DNA of 64,000 nucleotides from Phreatobacter sp. Its GTDB lineage: Bacteria; Pseudomonadota; Alphaproteobacteria; Rhizobiales; Phreatobacteraceae. Under the pieces are notes generated by a model. That model saw only the letters and a program-made list of their open reading frames with translations. It was not told the origin of the DNA and made no database searches. Below are positions 24,375 through 33,157 of the stretch, piece after piece; within the stretch, counting starts at the first letter, position 1, and the number at the start of each line of letters is the position of its first letter. The translations under genes were made by a program, and so were the position numbers. The DNA is taken from NCBI RefSeq assembly GCF_016793595.1, contig NZ_JAEULY010000023.1, positions 62,001 through 126,000 on the forward strand, written 5' to 3'.

Positions 24375-27300
24375 ATGGCCAAGACCGACGGCATCAAGAC
24401 CGACGGCGCATCGTCCGAACTCGCCAATGCGATCAATTTCGACGACGTCTCGCTGGACGATAAGTACGATCTGACGAAGAAGCGCATCTTCGTCACCGGC
24501 GTCCAGGCGCTGGTGCGTCTCGGCCTGATGCAGAAGGAGCGCGACCGGCTCGCCGGCCTCAACACGGCGGGCTTCGTCTCCGGCTATCGCGGCTCGCCGC
24601 TCGGCGGTCTCGATCAGGCCTTCTTCAAGGCGCAGCGCAACCTCGCCGCCTCCGACATCGTCTTCACCTCCGGCCTCAACGAGGATCTTGCCGCCACAGC
24701 CGTCTGGGGCGCGCAGCAGGCCGAGATGCGCGGCGAGGGCAAGTTCGATGGCGTCTTCGGCGTCTGGTACGGCAAGGGCCCTGGCGTCGACCGCTCCGGC
24801 GACGTGTTCCGCCACGCCAACCTCGCCGGCACCTCGCCGAATGGCGGCGTGCTCGCCCTGATGGGCGACGACCACACGGCTGAATCCTCCACGGTCGCGC
24901 ACCAGTCCGAATTCCACTTCATCGACGTGATGATGCCGATCCTGAACCCCGCCGGGGCACAGGAGATTCTCGACTACGGCCTCTATGGCTGGGCGCTGTC
25001 GCGCTATTGCGGCTGCTGGGTGGCGCTGAAGGTGATGAAGGACACGGTGGAATCCACCGGCGTCATCGATGGCTCCATCGACCGCGTGAAGGTGGTCATC
25101 CCCACCGAAGACCAGTTCCAGATGCCCGAGGGCGGCCTGTCGATCCGCCCGAACGACGACCGGCACGAGCAGGAACGCCGCCTGCACATGTACAAGCGCG
25201 CCGCCGCGCTCGCCTTCGTCAAGGCCAACAAGATCAACCGCATCATCACGGCCGGCGGTCGCAAGCCGAAGATCGGCATCATCACCACGGGCAAGAGCTA
25301 TCTCGACGTCCGGCAGGCCTGGGACGAGCTCGGCCTCGACGAGGTGAAGGCCAACGATCTCGGCATCCGCCTGTTCAAGATCGGCTGCCCCTGGCCGCTC
25401 GATCCCGGCGAGCTGCGCGACTTCGTCCATGGCCTCGACCTCGTCATCGTCATCGAGGAGAAGCGCTCGCTGATCGAGGTGCAGGTCCGCGAGGAGCTCT
25501 ACGGCAATCCCGAACAGCCGGTCGTCATCGGCAAGCGGGACGAGGAGGGCAACTGGCTGTTCCCCGTCCACGGCGCGCTCGACTCCAACGACGTCGCCAT
25601 CTGCATCGGCGAGCGCGTCCTCAAACATGTCGGCCATGTCGAGGAGATCGCCCAGAACGTCGCACGCCTGAAGGCCGCGCAGGACGTGCTGAAAACCACG
25701 CCGATGATCGCGACGCGCATCCCCTATTTCTGCTCGGGCTGCCCGCACAACACCTCGACCGTGGTCCCCGAGGGCATGCGCGCCTATGCCGGCATCGGCT
25801 GCCACTACATGGCGCTATGGATGGACCGGAACACCGAGGGCTGCACCCAGATGGGCGGCGAGGGCGCCAACTGGGTCGGCGAGGCGCCGTTCTCGAAACG
25901 CGGCCACGTCTTCCAGAACCTCGGCGACGGCACCTATAACCATTCGGGATCGCTGGCGATCCGCTTCGCCATCGCCTCCAAGGTCAGCATCACCTACAAG
26001 ATCCTGTTCAACGACGCCGTCGCCATGACCGGCGGCCAGCGCCACGAGGGCGGGCTGACCATGCCGATGATCGCCGCGCAGATGCGCGCGGAAGGCGTCG
26101 AGCGCATCGCCATCGTCACCGACGAGCCCGGCAAATATGCGGGCCTCGGCATCTCATTCCCGGTCGCCACGAGCATCGACCACCGCGACGATCTCGATGC
26201 CGTCCAGAAGGAACTGGCGGGCGTCCCCGGCGTCTCCGTGCTGATCTACGACCAGACCTGCGCCGCCGAGAAGCGCCGCCGCCGCAAGCGCGGGACCTTC
26301 CCCGATCCGGTCAAGCGCGTCATCATCAACGAGGCCGTCTGCGAGGGCTGCGGCGATTGCGGCGTCGTCTCGAACTGCGTCTCGGTCCAGCCGCTCGACA
26401 CCGAGTTCGGCCGCAAGCGCACCATCGACCAGTCGTCCTGCAACAAGGACTATTCCTGCGTGAAGGGCTTCTGCCCGAGCTTCGTCACCGTCCACGGCGC
26501 GGAGCTGAAACGCGGCAAGGCGCTCGGCGTTGCCGCCGACATTTCCGGCCTGCCGGAACCGACCCTCCCCTCCTTCGCCCACACCTACAACGTGCTGATC
26601 GAGGGCGTTGGCGGCACGGGTATCGTCACCGTCGGCGCCATTCTCGGCATGGCCTGCCACCTCGAGAAGAAGGGCGTCGGCCTGATCGACATGGCCGGCC
26701 TTGCCCAGAAGGGCGGCGAGGTCTTCTCGCACATGCGCATCGCCCGCACGCCGGAGGACATCCACTCCATCCGCGTCCATGCCGGCTCCGCCGATCTCGT
26801 CCTCTCCGGCGATATCGTCATCGCCGGCGGCAAGAAGTCGCTGGCCTCGATGAAGCCGGACACCAAGGTGGTGGTGAACACCATCGAAATGCTGCCCGGC
26901 CAGTTCACCCGCGACGCCAATTTCTCGCTGCCCTCCGAGCGGCTGAAGCGCGCGATTATCGGTCATGCCAGCCGCGAGACGACGCATCTCGTCGATGCGC
27001 AGCGGCTGGCGACGGCGCTGATGGGCAATTCCATCGCCACCAACCTGTTCCTGGTCGGCTACGCCTACCAGATCGGCGGCCTGCCGCTCGCCGCTGCCTC
27101 GATCGAGCGGGCGATCGAGCTGAACGGCGAAGCCGTCAAGATGAACATCACCGCTTTCCGCTGGGGCCGGCTCTGCGCCCATGACCGTGCGGCGGTGGAG
27201 AAGCTCGTCGCCCCGATCACCGCGCCCATCGGCGTCGAGCGCCTGTCCGGCTCGCTGGACGAGATCATCGCGCGCCGCGTCGAGCAGCTCACCGCCTATC

Positions 27301-27920
27301 AGAACGCCGCCTATGCCGGGCGCTACGCGGCACTGGTCGCTCAGGTGAAGAAGGCGGAGGCCGACAAGGCCCCCGGCAAGCAGGGCCTGACCGAGGCGGT
27401 CGCCCGCTATCTCTACAAGCTGATGGCCTACAAGGACGAGTACGAGGTCGCCCGCCTCTATACCGACGGCAGCTTCCTCAAGCAGGTCGCCAAGACCTTC
27501 GACGGGCAGGACCTGAAGTTCGAGTTCCACCTCGCGCCCCCGCTTCTGGCGAAGAAGGACCCGGCCACCGGCGTTCCCCGCAAGATCAGCTTCGGCCCGT
27601 GGATGATGACCGGCTACAAGGTTCTCGCGAGGCTCAAGGGCCTGCGCGGCACCCGCTTCGACATTTTCGGCTACACCCACGAGCGGAAGACCGAGCGCCA
27701 GCTCATCACCGACTACGAGGCGCTCGTCGCCGAGATCGTCGCGAAGCTCTCGCCGGACAACCACGCGCTGGCCGTGGGCCTCGCCAATATCCCCGAGAAG
27801 ATCCGCGGCTTCGGCCATGTGAAGGCGCGGCACCTCGACGTGGCGAAGAAGGAAGAGGCGGCCCTGCTCGCCGAGTTCCGCGCCGGCCCGAAGCCGGAGA
27901 TCAAGCTGGCGGCCGAATAG
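24375..27920 (+). CDS. Fused indolepyruvate:ferredoxin oxidoreductase (IorA-IorB)
   Basis: This 1181-residue thiamine-diphosphate enzyme oxidatively decarboxylates aryl pyruvates (transaminated Trp, Phe, Tyr) to aryl-acetyl-CoA, reducing ferredoxin. Domain order: pyrimidine-binding region (about 40-230), PP/ThDP domain with GIGCHYMALWM (about 475) and GGEGANWVG, a 4Fe-4S segment CEGCGDCGVVSNC (about 656-668) with further cysteines to about 700, then the gamma domain beginning YNVLIEGVGGTGIVTVGAILG (about 737). A C-terminal DUF6537-like extension ends the protein. Length and fusion match the aerobic alphaproteobacterial form. The start ATG follows GAGGAG. Confidence 0.94.
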   Translation: MAKTDGIKTDGASSELANAINFDDVSLDDKYDLTKKRIFVTGVQALVRLGLMQKERDRLAGLNTAGFVSGYRGSPLGGLDQAFFKAQRNLAASDIVFTSGLNEDLAATAVWGAQQAEMRGEGKFDGVFGVWYGKGPGVDRSGDVFRHANLAGTSPNGGVLALMGDDHTAESSTVAHQSEFHFIDVMMPILNPAGAQEILDYGLYGWALSRYCGCWVALKVMKDTVESTGVIDGSIDRVKVVIPTEDQFQMPEGGLSIRPNDDRHEQERRLHMYKRAAALAFVKANKINRIITAGGRKPKIGIITTGKSYLDVRQAWDELGLDEVKANDLGIRLFKIGCPWPLDPGELRDFVHGLDLVIVIEEKRSLIEVQVREELYGNPEQPVVIGKRDEEGNWLFPVHGALDSNDVAICIGERVLKHVGHVEEIAQNVARLKAAQDVLKTTPMIATRIPYFCSGCPHNTSTVVPEGMRAYAGIGCHYMALWMDRNTEGCTQMGGEGANWVGEAPFSKRGHVFQNLGDGTYNHSGSLAIRFAIASKVSITYKILFNDAVAMTGGQRHEGGLTMPMIAAQMRAEGVERIAIVTDEPGKYAGLGISFPVATSIDHRDDLDAVQKELAGVPGVSVLIYDQTCAAEKRRRRKRGTFPDPVKRVIINEAVCEGCGDCGVVSNCVSVQPLDTEFGRKRTIDQSSCNKDYSCVKGFCPSFVTVHGAELKRGKALGVAADISGLPEPTLPSFAHTYNVLIEGVGGTGIVTVGAILGMACHLEKKGVGLIDMAGLAQKGGEVFSHMRIARTPEDIHSIRVHAGSADLVLSGDIVIAGGKKSLASMKPDTKVVVNTIEMLPGQFTRDANFSLPSERLKRAIIGHASRETTHLVDAQRLATALMGNSIATNLFLVGYAYQIGGLPLAAASIERAIELNGEAVKMNITAFRWGRLCAHDRAAVEKLVAPITAPIGVERLSGSLDEIIARRVEQLTAYQNAAYAGRYAALVAQVKKAEADKAPGKQGLTEAVARYLYKLMAYKDEYEVARLYTDGSFLKQVAKTFDGQDLKFEFHLAPPLLAKKDPATGVPRKISFGPWMMTGYKVLARLKGLRGTRFDIFGYTHERKTERQLITDYEALVAEIVAKLSPDNHALAVGLANIPEKIRGFGHVKARHLDVAKKEEAALLAEFRAGPKPEIKLAAE

Positions 27921-27945
27921 ATCGCGAAATCGTCTCGAACTCGTC

Positions 27946-27968
27946 ATGCCCGGCCTTGTGCCGGGCAT
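27946..27968. repeat. Dispersed intergenic palindrome (short form)
   Basis: ATGCCCGGC and GCCGGGCAT form a perfect 9-bp stem with loop CTTGT just downstream of the indolepyruvate oxidoreductase stop. It belongs to the same sequence family as the longer element at 28000-28032. It may double as a transcription terminator. The 527-bp gap 27921-28447 contains three such elements and no gene I can support. Confidence 0.7.
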
Positions 27969-27999
27969 CCACGAATTTCCATTTCAGCTTGTCTTCAAG

Positions 28000-28032
28000 C
28001 CGTCATGGCCGGGCCTGTCCCGGCCATGACGG
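28000..28032. repeat. Dispersed intergenic palindrome (long form)
   Basis: CCGTCATGGCCGGG and its exact complement form a 14-bp stem with loop CCTGT. Loop and stem core match the element at 27946-27968, suggesting two copies of one repeat family. Elements of this look are scattered through Bradyrhizobium-like genomes (general knowledge, not searched). Confidence 0.75.
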
Positions 28033-28156
28033 CAACGGACAACACTTCTGTTGTGCCGGCCGGACCTTTGCGATCAGGGACCTTGATGAAGCGCGCCGCC
28101 GATGAACATGGCTTGATCACATGACCTCGTCCAACGCTGATGCCAGTCTCAACCCA

Positions 28157-28199
28157 CCTCATCCTGAGGTGCGAGTGTAGCGAGCCTCGAAGGACGCAC
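28157..28199. repeat. Intergenic repeat with CCTCATCCTGAGG core
   Basis: CCTCA-TCC-TGAGG (28157-28169) is followed by GTGCG ... CGCAC arms (28169-28199) enclosing AGCCTCGAAGG. This is a familiar Rhizobiales dispersed element. It is non-coding and lies about 250 bp upstream of the serine-hydrolase start. Confidence 0.65.
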
Positions 28200-28447
28200 T
28201 TTATCGATGCAGGGTTCAGCCCTGACGGGTTGGCAAAACGGGCGGCGCCGCCCCGAGATGCCGCAGGCGCAATTGCCGAACCTGCCTGAAACATACCCGA
28301 CCAGCGTTACGCTGTCAAGGACTTTGATCCTATTATAGGATGACACTGGCGCTCCTGTGCCGGAGCGGGTTGCGCAAGGACCTCTGTTCCCTGCGGCTGT
28401 ATCATGCGACAGACAGGTCCACCGCCGCATCGATCCCGGACCGCCCC

Positions 28448-29572
28448 ATGGCCTCGACCTTCCTACCCTCGCCCGTCTCCGCCGGCTGGGAACGCGCCGC
28501 CCCCGCCGATGCTGGCTTCGACCTGGACAGGCTCAAGGCCGCCGCCGCCTTCGCGGAAGACGCCGAGAGCCCCTGGCCGATGAGCCTCTACTATCCCGAC
28601 GGCCGCTATGTCGGCATCGTCGAGTGGAACGAGACCGGACCGTGGAGCGAGATCGTCGGCCCGGTCATTCCGCGCGGCAAGCCGGCGGGCGTCATCGTCA
28701 AGGGCGGGAAGATTACCGCCGAATGGGGCGACGTCGCCCGCGTCGACATGACCTTCTCCATCGCCAAGAGCTATCTGGCGATCCTCGCGGGCCTTGCCCA
28801 TGACGACGGCCTGATCCTTCTCGACGATCCCGTCTCGAAGACCCTCGACGACCCGCATTTCTCCGGCGAGCGCAATTCCTTGATCACCTGGCGGCATCTG
28901 CTCGTGCAGTCCAGCGAGTGGCAGGGAACGATCTTCGAGAAGTCCGATCAGGTCGACCACAACCGCCAGATCGGCGCTGGCGCCGACAACAGCCGCAAGG
29001 GCCATCTGCGCGACCTTCGCGAGCCCGGCAGCTTCTACGAATACAACGACGTGCGGGTGAACGTCCTCTCCTACGCCCTGCTCCGCGCCTTCGGGCGCGC
29101 CCTTCCCGAGGTGCTGAAGGAGCGGATCATGGATCCGATCGGCGCGTCCGACACGTGGCGGTGGCACGGCTACCGCAATTCCTATGTCGACATCGCGGGC
29201 AAGCAGGTGCAGTCGGTGCCGGGCGGCGCGCATTGGGGCGGCGGCATCTTCATCTCCGCGCTCGACCATGCCCGCCTCGGGCTCCTGATTGCCCGCAACG
29301 GCGAATGGGGCGGCCGCCAGCTTCTCTCGAAGGGCTGGATCGCCGACATGCTGTCGCCCTCGGCCACCAATCCCGATTACGGTTTCCTGTGGTGGCTGAA
29401 CCGTGGCCGCGGCCGTTTTCCGAACGCCACCGCGTCAAGCGTCTTCGCCCTCGGCGCCGGCTCGAACATCATCTGGGTCGAACCCGAGAACGACATTGTC
29501 GCGGTCGCTCGCTGGATGAACCAGACGCAGTTCGACGCCTTCTTCGGCAAGGTGCTCGGCGCGCTTCGCTAG
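28448..29572 (+). CDS. Serine hydrolase, beta-lactamase (class C)-related, cytoplasmic type
   Basis: This 374-residue protein of the beta-lactamase/penicillin-binding-like family has the SxxK nucleophile motif SIAK (in DMTFSIAKSYLAILAG, about residue 103). A tyrosine motif lies in FYEYNDVRVNVLSYALL, and GGGIFIS occupies the usual third-motif region. No signal peptide is seen, so it is probably cytoplasmic. I chose ATG 28448 because residues before it (open from 28340) are unlike the family and cross a repeat-rich region. Substrate unknown: an esterase or amidase is more likely than a true beta-lactamase. Confidence 0.82.
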   Translation: MASTFLPSPVSAGWERAAPADAGFDLDRLKAAAAFAEDAESPWPMSLYYPDGRYVGIVEWNETGPWSEIVGPVIPRGKPAGVIVKGGKITAEWGDVARVDMTFSIAKSYLAILAGLAHDDGLILLDDPVSKTLDDPHFSGERNSLITWRHLLVQSSEWQGTIFEKSDQVDHNRQIGAGADNSRKGHLRDLREPGSFYEYNDVRVNVLSYALLRAFGRALPEVLKERIMDPIGASDTWRWHGYRNSYVDIAGKQVQSVPGGAHWGGGIFISALDHARLGLLIARNGEWGGRQLLSKGWIADMLSPSATNPDYGFLWWLNRGRGRFPNATASSVFALGAGSNIIWVEPENDIVAVARWMNQTQFDAFFGKVLGALR

Positions 29573-29616
29573 AGCATGATCCCGAAAAGTGGGAACCGGC
29601 TTTCGGGATCATGCTC
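29572..29616. repeat. 16-bp perfect palindrome, dispersed element and probable terminator
   Basis: GAGCATGATCCCGAAA (29572-29587) and its exact complement (29601-29616) flank a 13-base loop, beginning at the last base of the serine-hydrolase stop codon. The element resembles an abundant Rhizobiales repeat built on GATCCCGAAA. An A-run follows (29621-29627). It would fold in transcripts from either side, between this gene and the convergent permease gene. Confidence 0.75.
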
Positions 29617-29665
29617 CATCAAAAAAATGAAACGGTGCGCCTGCTCAATCGGAAGGCAGCTTGCC

Positions 29666-30166
29666 TCACCGCCCCGTCAGCAGCATCACGCCGAGCGCGG
29701 TGAGGACCGGCAGCGGCAGCGATGCCGCGACGCGCAGCCAGACGACGCGCGCCGGCATGACCGGGATCTCCCAGACGAACAGGCGCTGCACCGCGAACAG
29801 CGCCCAGGCCGTGACATAGGCCATGACGGCGAGATAGCCCGCACCGCTCTTCAGCGCGGATGCGCCGATGGCGAAGCCGATCACCGGACCGCCCGGCGTC
29901 AGCGCGCCGGCAAGCGTCGCGAGCAGCAGTCCCGCGATTCCGGAATCGGGCCCGAGCCAGGAGCGCACCACATCCTGCGGCAGGAGTGCCGCGAGGAAGC
30001 CCGCGCCGATCACGCCGATGGCAAGCCGTGGCAGCAGGTAGAGGAAGTCGAGCACGCCGCTGCGGGTGGAATCCGCCAGCACCCTGCCGCCGCGCCGCCA
30101 TGCAAGGAGGCCGAGCACGGCGACGATGACCCAGAGCAGCACGGCGATGGCGACATTCGCGGTCAT
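29666..30166 (-). CDS. Half-size permease of the ArsP_1/DUF318 type (second of a pair)
   Basis: This 166-residue integral membrane protein has about four to five helices. The motif DSGIAGLLLATLAGALTPGGPV (about 77-98) and the C-terminal WEIPVMPARVVWLRVAASLPLPVL are matched almost position by position in the upstream neighbour. Full-length members of this permease family (about 300-350 residues) carry two such units. The ATG at 30166 overlaps the stop of the upstream gene (ATGA). A heterodimer of the two half-proteins is inferred. Transported substrate unknown. Confidence 0.8.
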   Translation of the reverse strand: MTANVAIAVLLWVIVAVLGLLAWRRGGRVLADSTRSGVLDFLYLLPRLAIGVIGAGFLAALLPQDVVRSWLGPDSGIAGLLLATLAGALTPGGPVIGFAIGASALKSGAGYLAVMAYVTAWALFAVQRLFVWEIPVMPARVVWLRVAASLPLPVLTALGVMLLTGR

Positions 30167-30759
30167 CGCGGCCCACCCGGCACATAGCGCGCGAGAAACG
30201 CCGCCCCCAGCCCCGCAACGACCGGCAGCGGCAGCGACACCAGCATGCGCGTCGTGACGAAATCGACGCCGAGGAAGGGCACTTCCCAGATGATCGCCCG
30301 ATTGAGGCCGATCAGCGTCCAACTCGTCACGAAAGCGACTGCCGGGCCGACCCCCGCGCCGATCGCGAGGAAGGCCCCCGCCAGCGGGTAGATGGTGAAC
30401 GGGCCGCCCGGCATGATCGCGCCGATCAGCGTCGCGATGACGAGGCCGGTCAGGCCGGAATCGCCGCCCACCCAACGCGACACCAGTTCGCGCGGCAGCA
30501 GCACCGCGACGAAGGCGCCGATCAGGCAGCCGGCGAGCACCTTGGGCAGGATGTCGAGGAACAGCCAGGCGTCCTCAGCCAGAACATGCGCGATGCCGGC
30601 AAGGCCCTCGCGGCGATAGACGACCGCCGCGCCGGCGAGCACCAGCACAAGGACGACCGCCGTCGAGGCGTCGACCAAGTTGCGGGACTTCTTCGGCGGC
30701 GGAGGGGCGGAAGCGGAGGACAAGCAGGGGCCGGATGCGGAAAGGGCGGACCCCGTCAA
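30163..30759 (-). CDS. Half-size permease of the ArsP_1/DUF318 type (first of a pair)
   Basis: This protein is up to 198 residues long, with helices from about residue 32 and the shared motif DSGLTGLVIATLIGAIMPGGPF (about 98-119). The region TSWTLIGLNRAIIWEVPFLG follows and is homologous to the downstream half-permease. The start is uncertain. A TTG at 30759 gives the longest frame but lies inside an inverted repeat (GGGCGGA 30744-30750 / TCCGCCC 30763-30769) that may be the terminator of the upstream DUF533 gene, so translation may begin at an internal TTG or GTG. No Shine-Dalgarno is convincing. Confidence 0.75.
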   Translation of the reverse strand: MTGSALSASGPCLSSASAPPPPKKSRNLVDASTAVVLVLVLAGAAVVYRREGLAGIAHVLAEDAWLFLDILPKVLAGCLIGAFVAVLLPRELVSRWVGGDSGLTGLVIATLIGAIMPGGPFTIYPLAGAFLAIGAGVGPAVAFVTSWTLIGLNRAIIWEVPFLGVDFVTTRMLVSLPLPVVAGLGAAFLARYVPGGPR

Positions 30760-30833
30760 GGATCCGCCCCGGACACTAGATGTCGCAACCCCGCACAGGA
30801 AGCCCCACGCGCGGCGCGGCTGGCCTGCGCCGG

Positions 30834-31889
30834 TCAGGCTCCGCGCGCCGCCTTGGCCTCGGCGGCGGCCTGATCGAGATGGGCGACGAGTTGCGGCTCC
30901 AGCCCCAGCGCTGCGGCGAAGTCCTTCAGGAATCTGGCCTCGGCCGCATTATCGACATTCATGCCGAGGTGAGCGGCGATATAGGCCTGCGCCTTCATCT
31001 CGTCGGTAACGCAGGAGGCCGCGATGATCTTCATGCTGACCGGCGCCGCGAGCACGCCGTCGAGATAGGATTTCTCGGCCGTGCCGAGGCCCATCGATTC
31101 CAGCTGGCCGACGATCATCTGCCGCTCGTCGGGGGACATCTCGCCATCGGAATAGGCGCCCGCCACCATGGCGCGCAGCAGGATTTCCGCCGTGTCGTCG
31201 ATCGTCCCCGCCGCCTCCGCGAAGCCCTGCGGCGCCTTGCCGAGGCCGAGGATGGCCGAGACATCGTCGATCGTGCCCTGCACGACCGGCTTGCCCTGCT
31301 GGAAGTTGCGCAGCGCCACATAGGCGAGGCCGCCGATGGCGGCGAGACCGCCGAGCCGCGCCGCGGTGCCGGCGATCTGCCGCCCGGCGCCGGTGCCGAG
31401 CAGCAGGCCGGCCAGCGTGCCGGCCGCGGCGCCGCCAGCGAAGCCGCCCGCATTCTTCTGGAGCACTTCGGCCGCCTGTCCGAACATGCCGCCGAGGCCG
31501 CCCTGCCCGCCCATCTGCGCCTGCGCGCCCTGCAGCGTCGCCATCAGCTGGTCGAGCAGGTTGCCGCCCGGCGCGCCGCCGCCTCCGCCCGGAGGCGGGG
31601 TGGGCGCGGCATTGCGTGTCTGCGCGCTGCCAGCCTGCGCCTGCCGAAGGGCCGCCGAAAGCTGATCGAGGAGCGAGCCGTTCGCGGCCGGCGGAGCTCC
31701 GCCCGCGCCGGGCTGCTGACCGCCGCCCGCAAGACCGCCGAGCAATCCGCCGAGGCCACCAAGACCGCCCACGCCGCCCTGCCCTCCCTGCTGCGCCATG
31801 CCGGCGAGCTGGCCGAGAAGCCCGCCTCCGCCGCCCTGCTGGGTTCCGCCGGACAGGACGGACGTCAGAATCTTGGAAATATCGGTCAC
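30834..31889 (-). CDS. DUF533 / TerB-like (YebE-type) protein
   Basis: This 351-residue protein has a Gly/Gln-rich low-complexity N-terminal half (to about 150) with short hydrophobic stretches near 150-200. Its C-terminal alpha-helical TerB-like domain is at about 225-350 (ILLRAMVAGAYSDGEMSPDERQMIVGQLESMG, with the acidic DGEMSPDE loop). The GTG start at 31889 follows GGAGGAG. The family is often named tellurite resistance, but no ter genes are near and no such function should be assumed. It is probably membrane-associated. Confidence 0.85.
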   Translation of the reverse strand: MTDISKILTSVLSGGTQQGGGGGLLGQLAGMAQQGGQGGVGGLGGLGGLLGGLAGGGQQPGAGGAPPAANGSLLDQLSAALRQAQAGSAQTRNAAPTPPPGGGGGAPGGNLLDQLMATLQGAQAQMGGQGGLGGMFGQAAEVLQKNAGGFAGGAAAGTLAGLLLGTGAGRQIAGTAARLGGLAAIGGLAYVALRNFQQGKPVVQGTIDDVSAILGLGKAPQGFAEAAGTIDDTAEILLRAMVAGAYSDGEMSPDERQMIVGQLESMGLGTAEKSYLDGVLAAPVSMKIIAASCVTDEMKAQAYIAAHLGMNVDNAAEARFLKDFAAALGLEPQLVAHLDQAAAEAKAARGA

Positions 31890-32001
31890 TGGCTTCTCCT
31901 CCGGGAACGCCCACCCTGCGGCGAGACCTATTCATTCCGCATCGCGGAGCAAGAGGGACAACTAAGCCGGTTTCATGTCAGCGGCGCTACGCCGCACCCG
32001 G

Positions 32002-32631
32002 TCAGGGCCGCAGGGCCCGCGCGGCGCGGGCCAGATCCTCGATGCGTCTGAAGTCGCCGCTCGCGATGGCATCGGCCGGCGCAACCCATGATCCGCCGAC
32101 CGCGCCGACATTCCTGAGCGCGAGATAGGCCGCCGCATTGGCGGCGTCGATACCGCCGGTCGGGCAGAAGACGAGGCCCGGCAGCGGCCCCTGCAGCGCC
32201 TTGAGGAAGGCGACGCCGCCCGATGGTTCGGCGGGGAAGAACTTCAGCACGCCGAAGCCGAGCTCGGCCAGCGCCATGGCCTCGCTCGCTGTCGCGGCGC
32301 CTGGCAGCACCGGCACCGGTACATGCGCCAGCGCGGCGGCGAGCTTCGCGGGCGTGCCCGGCGAGACGAGAAACTGCGACCCCGCCGCCGTCGCCGGCTG
32401 GATGTCCTCCTCGCGCGTGATCGTGCCGGCCCCGACGATGGCGCCGGGAACCTCGCGGCTGATCTCGCGGATGGCGTCGAGCGCCTCCGCCGTGCGCAGC
32501 GTGACCTCGAGCACCGGCAGGCCGCCGGCGACGAGCGCGCGCGCCAGCGGCACGGCGCTCTCGACCTGGCTGATGGTGAGGACAGGGATGACGGGGGACT
32601 GGGCGAGCAGCGGACGGGCGTCGATCGGCAT
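32002..32631 (-). CDS. eda: KDPG/KHG aldolase
   Basis: Class I aldolase cleaving 2-keto-3-deoxy-6-phosphogluconate (and 4-hydroxy-2-oxoglutarate) in the Entner-Doudoroff pathway. The 209 residues match the family length. Motifs are VIPVLTI near the N-terminus, EVTLRTAEAL with the catalytic glutamate (about 42), GAGTI, and the Schiff-base lysine in LKFFPAEPSGG (about 132), with FCPTGGI at the phosphate site. I chose ATG 32631 because upstream in-frame residues are not conserved. No edd or zwf is adjacent, so it stands alone between unrelated genes. Confidence 0.92.
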   Translation of the reverse strand: MPIDARPLLAQSPVIPVLTISQVESAVPLARALVAGGLPVLEVTLRTAEALDAIREISREVPGAIVGAGTITREEDIQPATAAGSQFLVSPGTPAKLAAALAHVPVPVLPGAATASEAMALAELGFGVLKFFPAEPSGGVAFLKALQGPLPGLVFCPTGGIDAANAAAYLALRNVGAVGGSWVAPADAIASGDFRRIEDLARAARALRP

Positions 32632-32695
32632 GGGCGGCCTCGGATGCGGGTGATGAGACTTACCACCGCCCGTTCGCCGCTGGAATGGCGGCCGC

Positions 32696-33076
32696 TCATC
32701 CGGCCGGCGGTTTCGCGGTGACAGTCGCCGGATCGTAGAAGAACCGCTCGCGAACGATCTTCTCGCCTTCCCAGGTCTGAAGAGCCATCTCGTCGAAACG
32801 GCGGGTCGAGCCATCCGGCAGCGTGAAGTCGAAGATCCAGTGGATCGCCACATGGTCGCCGTCGACGAGGAAGGTCGTCACCGCATGCGTGTGGACGCTG
32901 GCGACGCGCCCTAGCGCCGCCTTCTCATGCGCGACCAGCACGGCGCGGCCGACGCGCGGCGGAGCAAGATTCTCCTGCATCGAAGCGTCTTCGGCATAGA
33001 ACTCCTCGATGGCCCGGACATGGTCGTTGGACGAGACCATGGCGATGAAGCATTCGACGGTTTCGCGACGTGGCAT
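32696..33076 (-). CDS. NTF2-like / SnoaL-like domain protein
   Basis: This 126-residue single-domain protein of the NTF2-like superfamily reads AIEEFYAEDASMQENLAPPRVGR near the start, then a beta-rich curved-sheet region (THAVTTFLVDGDHVAIHWIFDFTLPDGS) and ends with ALQTWEGEKIVRERFFYDP. These folds serve as isomerases, cyclases or binding proteins. No specific function can be assigned. The ATG at 33076 has GGAGG upstream. Confidence 0.82.
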   Translation of the reverse strand: MPRRETVECFIAMVSSNDHVRAIEEFYAEDASMQENLAPPRVGRAVLVAHEKAALGRVASVHTHAVTTFLVDGDHVAIHWIFDFTLPDGSTRRFDEMALQTWEGEKIVRERFFYDPATVTAKPPAG

Positions 33077-33157
33077 CCCGAGGTCCTCCCAACCATCGAT
33101 CCGATCGTCGCTTCATACGCGCCAGCGATCCGAATTCCGGCAGGAACCAGCGGCCCG

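Noticed and set aside
30744..30769. Firm TTG start codon for the first half-permease at 30759
   Set aside because: The codon lies in the loop of a GC-rich inverted repeat that may be a terminator. I kept the coordinate as the longest frame but do not regard the start as established.
30834..31889. Tellurite resistance determinant
   Set aside because: Only the TerB-like/DUF533 fold is present. No terA, terC, terD or other ter genes are near, so resistance is not supported.
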